This document shows positions 1 to 7,119 of a stretch of 41,269 nucleotides of DNA, in pieces (within the stretch, counting starts at the first letter, position 1; each line of letters begins with the position of its first letter). The notes beneath the pieces are model-generated. The model saw only the letters and a list, made by a program, of their open reading frames with translations, made no database searches and had not been told where the DNA came from. The DNA comes from Gemmatimonadota bacterium (GTDB lineage: Bacteria > Gemmatimonadota > Gemmatimonadetes > Longimicrobiales > Gaopeijiaceae): assembly GCA_028874995.1 (NCBI GenBank), contig JAPPGM010000169.1:6566-47834 (forward strand), written 5' to 3'. Position numbers and translations under genes: made by a program.

Positions 1-549
1 CGACAAACCGTTGCGCGTCGTCACGTTCCTGTCGTGGACCATGCGCAGCAGCTTTCCGGACGCGTCGAAGAGATGGTAGGCCTGATGCTCCCGGTCCCCG
101 ACCACGATGATCCCGTTGCGCATGACACCGTAGGACGCAGGCCTGCCGAACTCCCCTGGGCCCTCGCCAGCGCGCCCGAACTCGCGCACGAAAGCGCCGG
201 AGCGATCGAAGACAACGATCCGGAGATCCGGCTCCAACGAGTCGCCCCCGTCATCGAAGACGTAGAGGTTGCCGTGCTCGTCAAAGGCGACCCGCTTGAT
301 CGACGCGAACAACTCCCAAGGCTCGCCGTCGACGGCTCCGACCCGGAAGACTTCCTCGAAATCGGCGTCGATCGGCCGGTCCTGGCCGGTCAGTGCCAGT
401 TTCTGGGGATGGGCGGCCGGCGCGCTGACGAGGGCGCCGGCCAGGACGCAGGCAGGCAGGAAGGCGAGCGGTGAGCGCCTCCGGTGGTGAGACGAATGAC
501 GTGGGCCTGATGGCTGGCGGGGGCTGGTTTCGCTTTCCGGGTCGATCAT
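1..549 (-). CDS. 6-bladed beta-propeller protein, N-terminal part (cut by window edge)
   Basis: The frame is open from an ATG at 547-549 to the window edge. An AGGAG-type ribosome site lies just upstream of the ATG. After a basic N-terminus there is a hydrophobic stretch (residues about 26-45) ending in A-x-A, which looks like an export signal. The mature part contains propeller blade signatures: D-x-x-G-N-L-Y-V-F-D, then G-R-A-G-E-G-P-G-E-F, then a second blade with V-V-G-D. It closely resembles the propeller protein at 9498-10814 (both have F-R-V-G-x-x-D-G-x-P-W-E and [11 protein letters not shown]). It is probably an exported protein; its ligand or partner is unknown. The reading frame of the broken M56 tail (281-979) runs through the first half of this gene in another frame; the propeller frame is the convincing one here. 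Confidence 0.8.
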   Translation of the reverse strand, partial: MIDPESETSPRQPSGPRHSSHHRRRSPLAFLPACVLAGALVSAPAAHPQKLALTGQDRPIDADFEEVFRVGAVDGEPWELFASIKRVAFDEHGNLYVFDDGGDSLEPDLRIVVFDRSGAFVREFGRAGEGPGEFGRPASYGVMRNGIIVVGDREHQAYHLFDASGKLLRMVHDRNVTTRNGLS

Positions 550-979
550 CCTCTGCTCCTGCGGAATCAGAACTGGGCTTCCAACCCATCGCCACGCGGA
601 TCCTTGCGTTGAGTTCCTTTACCCGACCACGCCACTCTCCAAACCGTTCCCTATCGTCGCGGTTTTGCCCGATCTCCCTGATTAGCTCTTGCATTTCGGC
701 CAGCGCGGCTCGCAGTTCGGCACTCTTGATATCCGTGAGATTCGCGGTCGAAATGGGGGACGAATAGTCGCCGAGCCAGATTCCGCGAGTGAGTTCCACG
801 CTCTCTCGAATCAACCTGATCGCGGCGGACCGGTCCTCGTCGTCGGGTAAGTCATGGTCAATGGCATAGCGGGCCAGGCGCCCGGACGCTGCTCCCGATA
901 CGTACGCGCTCAGTTCCCGGCCACGGCCTTCGCTGAGCACCCCGGATTCCATCGCTTCCCGGATGACCTCCTGGATCAT
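281..979 (-). pseudogene. C-terminal part of M56 peptidase, displaced by 32-bp duplication
   Basis: This frame continues the M56 protein that stops at 976. It begins with a second copy of I-Q-E-V-I-R-E-A-M-E, then runs on as a charged, helix-rich segment to about position 555. Removing one copy of the 32-bp tandem repeat at 946-1009 joins this frame to the M56 frame without a break. The duplication also creates an ATGA overlap (977-979 ATG, 976-978 TGA), so this part could be re-initiated as a separate polypeptide. The last about 90 codons (281-549) overlap the propeller gene in a different frame and are Arg/Pro-rich, so the true ancestral end was probably near 555. Function unknown; it would be the periplasmic C-terminal domain of the sensor. 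Confidence 0.6.
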
Positions 980-1009
980 TCCATCGCTTCCCGGATGACC
1001 TCCTGGATC
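946..1009. repeat. perfect 32-bp tandem duplication
   Basis: Positions 946-977 and 978-1009 are identical and adjacent. The unit is 32 bp, not a multiple of three, so it shifts the M56 reading frame. On the minus strand the junction reads ATGGAATGATCC, which supplies both the TGA that ends the upstream part and an ATG that could restart the downstream part. Confidence 0.95.
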
Positions 1010-2124
1010 TCCGCCTCGCGCCGGGAAAGAGATGCCACGAACTCGTCTACGGCGGCGGACACCTGATCCGGAGTGCCCAGCGCCGCTCCTTCGGCCGGGT
1101 CCATTGCCGCGTCTTGCTCGGTTGCCGTCGGTCGATCGCAGTAGATGAGCCCGAGCGGCAGCGCGCACACCACAGCCACCCAACCGGCGGAACGCACCAA
1201 GCGCCGAGCCGGAGTGCGGTTGTCGGTTGTAACGATCATTCGAAGTCTCCTTTCGAGTGCTTTGGTATGCCCGACGCCGCAAGCGGCACTCGCGGGCAGC
1301 GGAGGGCGGAAGCCGGTTGGTTCCGACGCGTTGGCGACGACCTGCAGCAGAGCCTTCGCATAGATCCTCGGACACGATGCCCCCGCGCCAACGGCGAGTT
1401 GGTCACAGCACGACTCCTCGGCGACGCGGAGCTGGTAACGGGCCCACCACGCGACCGGGTTCCACCAGAAGACGGAGCACGCCAGCCATTCCACCCAGCG
1501 CATCAGGTGGTCGCGGCGCCGGACATGAGCCAACTCGTGGGCCAGGATGGCGCGAAGCGCCGCGCCGCCCGGGTCGGCCAGCAGGAAGGACGGGATCAGC
1601 ATCCGGACCCTTGCCCCGCTCCACCACACCATGGGAGTCACGCGGGCGTTCGTGGTGCACAGTTCGGGCATCCGGGACAGGCCGAGGTCTCGGCCAACCG
1701 CGGCAGCCTCCCGCCGCAGCCATGCGGGCGCAGGCCGCACGGCCCTTTTCAGCGTGCGCCGGAAGAAAATCGTCCGCGTCGCCGTCCACCCCAGCAGCAC
1801 TACCGTGCCCAGCAGCCACAGGATCGCGAGAATCGGTTGGGCGATTGCCCGCGACTGCGGCTCCGCCAGGGGGTTGGGAGTGCCCTCGGCCACCACGACC
1901 TCGGCAACGCCGGCACCCCGCGCGGCGAGCGGAATCAGCGGCTCCGCCGGGAGCACCGGAAGCGAAATGACCGCCGGCACCAGCAGGGTCAACAGCACCA
2001 CCAGCCAGAGTGGGTAGGACACGGACGGACGGCCGACGCTGCGGTGAACAATCCACACCGCGCCGGCGAGCACGATCGACACTGCCAGCTTGGTAGCGCC
2101 GATCTGAAGCAGCAGGCCGGTCAT
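976..2124 (-). CDS. M56 family (BlaR1/MecR1-like) membrane metallopeptidase, truncated by frameshift
   Basis: The protein (382 residues) has an N-terminal block of membrane segments (residues about 8-27, 38-60, 97-117) followed by the M56 zinc protease core with H-E-L-A-H at residues 196-200 and an R-R-R-D-H-L stretch after it. A further membrane segment lies near residues 300-325. In the BlaR1/MecR1 family such proteins sense an envelope signal and inactivate the partner BlaI-type repressor. The start overlaps the repressor stop (ATGA at 2121-2124), so the two are translationally coupled. The catalytic domain is complete, but the C-terminal about 130 residues are displaced into another frame by the 32-bp duplication at 946-1009. 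Loss of the extracytoplasmic tail would be expected to affect sensing more than catalysis; this is inference. Confidence 0.88.
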   Translation of the reverse strand: MTGLLLQIGATKLAVSIVLAGAVWIVHRSVGRPSVSYPLWLVVLLTLLVPAVISLPVLPAEPLIPLAARGAGVAEVVVAEGTPNPLAEPQSRAIAQPILAILWLLGTVVLLGWTATRTIFFRRTLKRAVRPAPAWLRREAAAVGRDLGLSRMPELCTTNARVTPMVWWSGARVRMLIPSFLLADPGGAALRAILAHELAHVRRRDHLMRWVEWLACSVFWWNPVAWWARYQLRVAEESCCDQLAVGAGASCPRIYAKALLQVVANASEPTGFRPPLPASAACGVGHTKALERRLRMIVTTDNRTPARRLVRSAGWVAVVCALPLGLIYCDRPTATEQDAAMDPAEGAALGTPDQVSAAVDEFVASLSRREAEIQEVIREAME

Positions 2125-2492
2125 ATTTCATCCTCCAGAATGCGGTGCAGTCTCTCGATCTCGGCGTGCGACAGCTTCTTGTCGGCGACCAGGCGGGTGA
2201 TCATCGGCACGAGCGAGCCATGCGTGAGCCGGTTGGCGAGCGACTCCAGCTGGGCGCTCGCATAGGCGTCGCGGCTGATTGCGGGAGAGAACACACTGAT
2301 GCCCAGGTCTCGGTCGCGGTCCACGAAGCCCTTCGCGGCGAGGCGTTGCAGGAGCCGTTGTACGGTGCCGTGCTGCGGTTTGGACGTGTCGGGATAGAGC
2401 CGGTCGCGGATCTGGCGAGCGGTAGCGCGGCCTTTCCGCCAGAGGAGCTCCATGACCGCGAGCTCGGCGTTGGGCAGGGCGGGTATCGTCAT
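2121..2492 (-). CDS. blaI-like: BlaI/MecI/CopY family transcriptional repressor
   Basis: The 123-residue protein begins M-T-I-P-A-L-P-N-A-E and carries the family winged helix: A-V-M-E-L-L-W near residue 13, T-A-R-Q-I-R-D-R-L as helix 2, and H-G-T-V-Q-R-L-L-Q-R-L as the recognition helix. The C-terminal half is the helical dimerisation region. Such repressors bind a dyad at their own promoter and are cleaved after the partner M56 protein is activated. I chose the ATG at 2490-2492 because GAGG lies at a suitable distance and the conserved domain starts there; an upstream ATG at 2525 would add 11 residues and falls in the operator region. It is coupled to the M56 gene by an ATGA overlap. Target genes beyond its own operon are unknown. 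Confidence 0.9.
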   Translation of the reverse strand: MTIPALPNAELAVMELLWRKGRATARQIRDRLYPDTSKPQHGTVQRLLQRLAAKGFVDRDRDLGISVFSPAISRDAYASAQLESLANRLTHGSLVPMITRLVADKKLSHAEIERLHRILEDEI

Positions 2493-2514
2493 GGCAGGGA
2501 TCCTCGCTGGCAGG

Positions 2515-2563
2515 TGACACGACATAGCGTCGTCATGTTAAGACATGGTGTCGTGTATGTCAA
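2515..2563 (-). promoter_or_regulatory. promoter and nested dyad operator of the blaI-M56 operon
   Basis: On the minus strand TTGACA (2563-2558) is followed after 17 bp by TAACAT (2540-2535), a good sigma70-type promoter, with the blaI ATG about 40 bp downstream. The -10 box lies inside a perfect dyad CATG-TTAAGA-CATG (2534-2547, arms CATGT/ACATG). A second pair of arms, GACATA (2521-2526) and TATGTC (2556-2561), is centred within 1 bp of it. This arrangement fits autorepression by BlaI; binding itself is inferred. Confidence 0.65.
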
Positions 2564-2565
2564 GT

Positions 2566-2596
2566 CCACTGTCACCGGACACCACTGTCACCGGAC
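2566..2596. repeat. 16-bp direct repeat upstream of the blaI promoter
   Basis: CCACTGTCACCGGAC occurs at 2566-2580 and again at 2582-2596, separated by one base. It lies just upstream of the -35 box of the blaI promoter, a position suited to a second regulator or to a replication-slippage product. Confidence 0.8.
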
Positions 2597-2690
2597 TCCC
2601 TCCGTATGCGTGCACGGAAACGAGTTGCCTGCCTCGCTCCCCGAAGAACGACGAGAGGTTGCAGGGTGTGGTGACGCGGCTGAGGACCAC

Positions 2691-3884
2691 CTATCGCCTC
2701 ACCATCTCATACACCACGACGCTCTCCAAATCCATCTCGTCCCTCGACACCCCAAGCAGCAGCCCTCCGGCCACATCGAGAATCCGGAACCTGGCCGGAG
2801 CCTCAACCCCTCCCAGCCACTCCCCCTCCGATGAAATGACGGTGTACGGCGACCCCTCTTCCGGGTAGGCCAGCCGGTAGGAGGGCAGCCACACGTTTCC
2901 GTCGGCGTCGGCGAACGGGGCACCGAAGAGCGGCAGCGGCCGGCCGATCATGGCTCGATACCAGGACATGTCTTCCTGAACGATCTCCTCGAGCCGGGCA
3001 TCGGATACTTCGAAGTTCATCCGGCCCATCATTCGCTCATAGGCCTCGACGGGCTCCAGGTGTTCCTCGGTCAGCAGAGTGGGCTCGGCCCGCCACCGCA
3101 CGATCCGGGTTACGGTGCCGTCCGGCAGACGCCAGGTGATCTCAGGCCTGTCGGACCTCGTGTAGACGAATCGCCCGGAAGCGGCCGTGACCCAGCCAAG
3201 GGCCCTGATCGGGTTCATCAGCCCCGGCAAGCCCCGCGGCCAGTGGTCGTACGACGCGACCGTGTCGAGGGTGCCGGTTTCAGTATCGAACAACGACATG
3301 TGTCCGGCGAGCCACTCCTCCTCGATATCGACCCAGGAACGGTAGGGCACCCGGTCAAACAGCAGCAGCTCGCCGGATGGACCGATTCCCGCCACGCCGA
3401 GGTGGCCTACCCGAGGGAGCCTGGCAATGCGCGCGACCGAGTCGCCGACGAAGAGCGTGACGCGAGACTGACGACGGTCAGGCACAAGAACGCTGTCCTA
3501 CCCCAGGACGAACATGGAGTACGGGTAGATGACGTCGCCCGGCCCCTCTCCACGCCTGGCGAGCACCTCGTGTGCCGCGCCGTCCAGAGTCAGGACGACC
3601 AGTTCGCTGTTCTCCCGATCGGCAACGACCGCGCTCCCGTCCGGGAAGAGCCGGCCGACGCTGATGGACTGGAATTCGTAGTCGCCCGGGTTGGTTCCGT
3701 GGCGGTACAACGGCTCCTCCGCGATGGCGAAGGGCGGCTCGACCTCGGGCACGCCCGCGTACGCAACGATCTGGACGCCGGCGCTGTCCTCGATCTGGAT
3801 GGGGATGTCGGTGGGGGAAGGGGAGCGGTCCGCGCAGGCGGCGAGGCTGGACGTGGTGACAGCGAGGGTCACGCTTCTGGTCAT
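2691..3884 (-). pseudogene. 6-bladed beta-propeller lipoprotein interrupted by one in-frame amber codon
   Basis: One frame runs from ATG at 3884 to the stop at 2691 with a single interruption, TAG at 3500-3498. The first part (128 residues) has a signal ending in S-L-A-A-C, a lipobox, and the propeller motif R-R-G-E-G-P-G-D. The second part (from 3497) continues the fold without any shift of frame and ends V-V-Y-E-M-V-R-R, like the ends of the other propellers here. The sequence around the stop, F-V-L-G-(stop)-D-S-V-L-V, suggests a CAG to TAG change (Gln to amber). It may be a true nonsense mutation, a readthrough site or a base-call error. Full length would be 397 residues, the usual size of this family. 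Confidence 0.8.
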
Positions 3885-4118
3885 GGGTCAACGGTCCTTT
3901 CGCCGGGGGATGGTGGGTCGATTGATAGAGGGTTGTCGTGGCGAAATGGTTGCGGAACCCTTCATCGATTGTCACCTCCGCTCATGCGGGCCCTATCAAG
4001 TTGGCGCCATGCTCGACGGCCGACACCCCTTGACCAATGTCCCCGACCTTGACTCCATGACTCGTAGAGCGATGCTTCACGAAACGCCCATCAACACGAG
4101 TCAGCATCAGAGGAGCGA

Positions 4119-4688
4119 ATGCCGGGATTCTCATCGAGTCGGGAGCGGCGCCTGTGGATCTGGGCGCTCGCGGTGGTCGCGGCGATCTACTCGACGGCCG
4201 ATCTGGCACGGACGCTGGCCGACGCGCTGCGCGATAGCGGACTGCTCGAGTTCACCTCGCAGATGTTCACCGCCGGCATGTTCCTGGTCGGGGCGATGAT
4301 CCTGGTTCAGGGGTTGAGAGAACGCTCACGCGGCGTCGAAGTCGGCTTCGCGCTGGGCGTCACAGCGATCGCCATCATCGGATTCGCCCGGGGGATTTCC
4401 GCGGCCGAGCGTTCACATCTCATCGAGTACACTGTGCTGGCGCTCATCGTGCACGAAGCCCTGCTGGAACGGAGAGATCGGGGAAGGAACGTCCCGATAC
4501 CGGCAGTGCTGGCCATCGTGGGGACCACTCTGGCCGGGGTGGTCGACGAGTGCATCCAGTTCTTCCTGCCAAGCCGCACGTTCGACTGGTTCGATATCCT
4601 GGGCGACCTGGTGGCGAGTGTGGTGGCGGTCGGTTCGAGTGCGTCGCTAAGGTGGGTGCGGCGGTGGATCGGCAGGTTTCGCACGTGA
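4119..4688 (+). CDS. VanZ-like family membrane protein
   Basis: The 189-residue protein has four or five membrane segments (about residues 12-28, 48-64, 74-92, 106-114, 127-140 and 150-170). It carries the VanZ signatures: H-L-I-E-Y-T-V-L-A near residue 103 and D-E-C-I-Q-F-F-L-P-S-R followed by D-W-F-D-I-L-G-D near 142-160. VanZ of enterococci gives low-level teicoplanin resistance; most homologues in environmental bacteria have no known role. The ATG at 4119 has GAGGAG at a good distance. It stands alone between two accessory blocks. Confidence 0.85.
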   Translation: MPGFSSSRERRLWIWALAVVAAIYSTADLARTLADALRDSGLLEFTSQMFTAGMFLVGAMILVQGLRERSRGVEVGFALGVTAIAIIGFARGISAAERSHLIEYTVLALIVHEALLERRDRGRNVPIPAVLAIVGTTLAGVVDECIQFFLPSRTFDWFDILGDLVASVVAVGSSASLRWVRRWIGRFRT

Positions 4689-4739
4689 CAGTAGCTCGGT
4701 CAGTCTCGGCCGGGCGCTCCGGATCACCCCACGATGGCC

Positions 4740-4768
4740 TTGCCCCAGTATCAGATTGTAGCTACAAT
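4740..4768 (+). promoter_or_regulatory. promoter and palindromic operator of the RelB-type antitoxin gene
   Basis: TTGCCC (4740-4745) and TACAAT (4763-4768) are spaced 17 bp apart. The -10 box is inside a perfect 14-bp palindrome, ATTGTAGCTACAAT (4755-4768), with a further partial copy GCGCTAC just downstream. This is the usual layout for an autorepressed toxin-antitoxin operon. AGGAG at 4784-4788 serves the ATG at 4795. Confidence 0.6.
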
Positions 4769-4794
4769 TGCGCTACACCAGATAGGAGACCGCA

Positions 4795-5052
4795 ATGAGT
4801 TCCGGCAGCGTGGTACGCGCGAGAATCGACAGCGACACCAAGGCTCAAGCCACCGAAGCGCTCAAAGCCATGGGCCTCACAGTGTCCGACGTGATCCGCA
4901 TGGTGCTGTTGCGGGTTGCGGAAGAGAAGCGACTGCCGTTCACCGTCCAGGTACCGAATCCGACCACGGTGAGGGCGATGAGGGAGCTGGACGATGGCAA
5001 GGGTCAGCGGTTCAACAACGCCGAGGACCTGTTCCACGACCTCGACATCTGA
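4795..5052 (+). CDS. RelB/DinJ family antitoxin
   Basis: The 85-residue protein has the RelB/DinJ ribbon-helix-helix N-terminus (V-V-R-A-R-I-D, then A-L-K-A-M-G-L-T-V-S-D-V-I-R-M-V-L) and a C-terminal toxin-binding tail rich in acidic and aromatic residues. The family binds its own promoter and neutralises a RelE/YafQ-type mRNA interferase. Here the partner gene directly downstream is only a broken fragment, so the antitoxin appears to be orphaned. Confidence 0.85.
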   Translation: MSSGSVVRARIDSDTKAQATEALKAMGLTVSDVIRMVLLRVAEEKRLPFTVQVPNPTTVRAMRELDDGKGQRFNNAEDLFHDLDI

Positions 5053-5053
5053 C

Positions 5054-5180
5054 GTGCTGACCCCAGTCCGTTCCGCACAGTTCAATTCAAACGCGACGTG
5101 AGGAAAGCCCGGGCCCGTGGCAAGGACCTGAACAAGCTGCGGGTGCTGCTGGAGTCGCTGATCGAGCAGGAACCGCTGGC
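5054..5180 (+). pseudogene. YafQ/RelE-type toxin remnant (frameshifted and 3'-truncated)
   Basis: Directly after the antitoxin stop the frame GTG-CTG-ACC reads L-T-P-V-R-S-A-Q-F, the typical start of YafQ-like toxins. The expected continuation K-R-D-V-R-K-A-R-A-R-G-K-D-L-N-K-L-R-V-L-L follows in another frame, because TTCAA is duplicated near 5087-5096 (a 5-bp insertion). Similarity ends near 5180 after E-P-L-A, where the sequence becomes the antisense of the nuclease-like gene. The catalytic C-terminal half is missing. Confidence 0.65.
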
Positions 5181-5489
5181 CGCGTGGGCCGCGTATTCGA
5201 GTATCTGGCCGACGACCTTCCGATGGATCTCGGGGTTGTCGCGCAGCTTCACCTCGGCCAGCGTAGGCCGCGCATCCTGATCGATGATCAGATGGTCAAG
5301 CGACCACCGCGCACCGACATCCAGGGTCTCGGCGATCCCCTTCTCACGGCCGATCAGTATCCAGCGACGAGCGTCATCCGGCCGGACCTGCTCGCCGTCG
5401 ATCAGTTCGGGATACTCTGCGATCAGTTTCTGAAGATCGTCACCTTCCAATCGTCCCTCCTCCTGACGTATCCAGATTCGCTCGGCCAA
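5082..5489 (-). CDS. nuclease-like (possible PD-(D/E)XK) protein, 3' end replaced
   Basis: The first about 103 of 135 residues form a coherent protein: T-L-A-E-V-K-L-R-D-N-P-E-I-H-R-K-V-V-G-Q-I-L-E-Y-A. The E-V-K followed by R-K-V-V-G-Q helix resembles the core of PD-(D/E)XK-type endonuclease-like families; this assignment is tentative. After Y-A-A-H-A the frame runs into the antisense strand of the broken toxin gene and becomes Ser/Arg-rich, so the native C-terminus is lost. The start is TTG at 5489 with AAGGAG upstream. It follows the XRE-ImmA gene by 10 bp and is probably in the same transcript. Confidence 0.5.
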   Translation of the reverse strand: MAERIWIRQEEGRLEGDDLQKLIAEYPELIDGEQVRPDDARRWILIGREKGIAETLDVGARWSLDHLIIDQDARPTLAEVKLRDNPEIHRKVVGQILEYAAHAASGSCSISDSSSTRSLFRSLPRARAFLTSRLN

Positions 5490-5499
5490 AGTCTACTCC

Positions 5500-6588
5500 T
5501 TAGATCGAATGTGCGGCTGGGGGCCCACTAACCTGCCACTCCACCACCTCAAGCGACTCCCCCAGCAACGCCGCCCCCCGTACCGGCGAGATCAACTCCT
5601 CACCCACCGCCCGCCAAACCAGCCGCCTGAACCGCTGCGGCCTCTCAAACGCCCCAAACCCCTGCTCATCGCCCATCGGCTCCGGCTCCGTCGTCAGCCA
5701 GCCCCGCGCAAACGTAGCAAACGCCCGCCGAACTGCGGAAGCCCTGAGCACCCCCACCTGCCCTAGCCGCACCAACATCGCCGCCGCCGACACCCCATAC
5801 GCATGCTTGAGCCGCGCGATCTCGTAGTACGTCACCCGCCGCCGCCTCGCCCCCACCTTCTCTAGGAGATCCCGCCCCGGAACCAGGAACGCCCCCGCGA
5901 ATCGGTCCATCGCCCTCTCCAGCGTGATGCCAGGGTTTCCAGTCGACTTGATGATCTTGTGTGCGAGTTCGTGGGCCAGGGTGAAGCGCTTCCGTTCCAC
6001 GGTCGTCCGCGTGGACACCACGACCGCATCGGCGACCACCATGCCCTGTCGCATGGCCCGGCACGCCAGGCCGCTGATCCGCTCGGGGAGGTCGGCTTCG
6101 ACCACCTTGATCCCCTTTTCCTCCAGCAGCGCGCACAGGCTGGGCACCGGATTCATTCCGAGGTCCCACGCCTCTCGGAGCCGGTCGGCGCGCTCGTCGA
6201 TCTCCGCTTCGGTGGCGACGCAGTCGCAGCGGCAGTGCTCGAAACGATTGCCCGCCGGCGGAATGCCGATAACCTCCTCGATCGTCAGATACCGCTCGAG
6301 GTTGTCGATTAGGACGGCTTCGGCCCGGGCACGGTCACGGGAGGAAGTGCCCGAGTCCTTTCGGAATTCGAGTCCGTCGAGGACGTCGATCCGGTTGCTC
6401 ATGAGGAAGTCCAGCGAGACATCGAGCGCCTCGCCGAGGCCGACCAGAACCGCCGAGGAGGGCATCATCCTGCCTGCCTCGTACTTGCTGATGGCCTGCG
6501 CGGTGACTTGCGGATCCATCCGCTCGGCAAGCGCCCGCAGGGAAAGGCCCGCTCGTTTGCGGGCGAGCCGAAGTCGCTGTCCGAACAT
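5500..6588 (-). CDS. XRE-family HTH regulator fused to ImmA/IrrE metallopeptidase domain
   Basis: Residues about 2-65 are a Cro/C1-type helix-turn-helix (L-R-L-A-R-K-R-A-G-L-S-L-R-A-L-A, then A-Q-A-I-S-K-Y-E-A-G). The middle and C-terminal part is an ImmA/IrrE (DUF955-type) zinc peptidase with F-T-L-A-H-E-L-A-H-K-I-I; the H-E-x-x-H is at residues 206-210. Related proteins cleave or antagonise phage-type repressors in mobile elements and stress responses. I chose the ATG at 6588 because AGGAAG lies 7 bases upstream; an ATG at 6603 adds five residues but has no ribosome site. The gene is divergent from 6712-7119 across an interleaved promoter region that it may itself control. Confidence 0.87.
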   Translation of the reverse strand: MFGQRLRLARKRAGLSLRALAERMDPQVTAQAISKYEAGRMMPSSAVLVGLGEALDVSLDFLMSNRIDVLDGLEFRKDSGTSSRDRARAEAVLIDNLERYLTIEEVIGIPPAGNRFEHCRCDCVATEAEIDERADRLREAWDLGMNPVPSLCALLEEKGIKVVEADLPERISGLACRAMRQGMVVADAVVVSTRTTVERKRFTLAHELAHKIIKSTGNPGITLERAMDRFAGAFLVPGRDLLEKVGARRRRVTYYEIARLKHAYGVSAAAMLVRLGQVGVLRASAVRRAFATFARGWLTTEPEPMGDEQGFGAFERPQRFRRLVWRAVGEELISPVRGAALLGESLEVVEWQVSGPPAAHSI

Positions 6589-6620
6589 GCCGTACTTCCT
6601 CATCTTGGGGTGAGCGATGG

Positions 6621-6655
6621 TTGACAGTATATACGATAATGGGTATAGTTGTCAA
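6621..6655. promoter_or_regulatory. interleaved divergent promoters within one dyad
   Basis: Plus strand: TTGACA (6621-6626), 17 bp, TATAGT (6644-6649), reading toward the gene at 6712. Minus strand: TTGACA (6655-6650), 18 bp, TATACT (6631-6626), reading toward the XRE-ImmA gene. The two -35 boxes are the outer arms of an inverted repeat (TTGAC/GTCAA) and TATAC (6630-6634)/GTATA (6643-6647) form the inner arms, all centred near 6638. The -35 of each promoter overlaps or abuts the -10 of the other, so only one polymerase can sit there at a time. Confidence 0.75.
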
Positions 6656-6711
6656 CTCACAGTTGAAGTCATTCAAGTAATCTACGACAGTCAGCCCGAC
6701 GAGGAGGGGAC

Positions 6712-7119
6712 GTGGAGAACGAGACGCGGCAGCGACCGCACATCATGGAGCTCATCGCGAACGCACCGTGGCGCGAAGCCATCACCTACCGGGACTCGTG
6801 GCCCCACGAGTACGTGGTCGTCAGGAAGGACGGGCAGGAGGAGTTGCTGGCAGCGTTCTGCGAGCGGATCGAGCGGGGCGAGGGGATCGAGTGCCGGTTC
6901 TTCCACCAGACGCGCCCGTATCTGTTCCTCGGCGACCACAAGTACTGGATCATGGTGGATTGTGGAGAGGTCGATCTCGAGGCCGAGGAGGACGAGGTGC
7001 TGAATCGGGCGCGGCTGTATGGGGATCGGCGGGACTTCGTGATTCAGTGGGGGGATACGGGGAAGAGGGGAGACTATCCGGTGAGGCCGACGTTCGAACC
7101 GGGCGGGACCAGGGCGTAA
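6712..7119 (+). CDS. conserved hypothetical protein
   Basis: The 135-residue soluble protein has a compact core with W-P-H-E-Y-V-V-V-R-K-D-G-Q-E-E-L-L, F-C-E-R-I-E-R-G-E-G and F-F-H-Q-T-R-P-Y-L-F-L-G-D-H-K-Y-W. I recognise it as a conserved uncharacterised type but know no function. It has no signal peptide or membrane segment. The GTG start at 6712 has GGAGGGG upstream; an ATG at 6745 would remove 11 residues. It is transcribed divergently from the XRE-ImmA gene from a near-consensus promoter (6621-6649), which suggests regulation by that protein. Confidence 0.7.
   Translation: MENETRQRPHIMELIANAPWREAITYRDSWPHEYVVVRKDGQEELLAAFCERIERGEGIECRFFHQTRPYLFLGDHKYWIMVDCGEVDLEAEEDEVLNRARLYGDRRDFVIQWGDTGKRGDYPVRPTFEPGGTRA

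Noticed and set aside
1114-2265. 383-codon plus-strand frame opposite the M56 gene
   Set aside because: Gln/Arg/His-rich composition with no domain; the minus strand has clear M56 and BlaI motifs.
2521-2596. Repeats near blaI considered as a CRISPR or transposon end
   Set aside because: Only two copies with a one-base spacer and no target duplication; regulatory dyads explain the rest.
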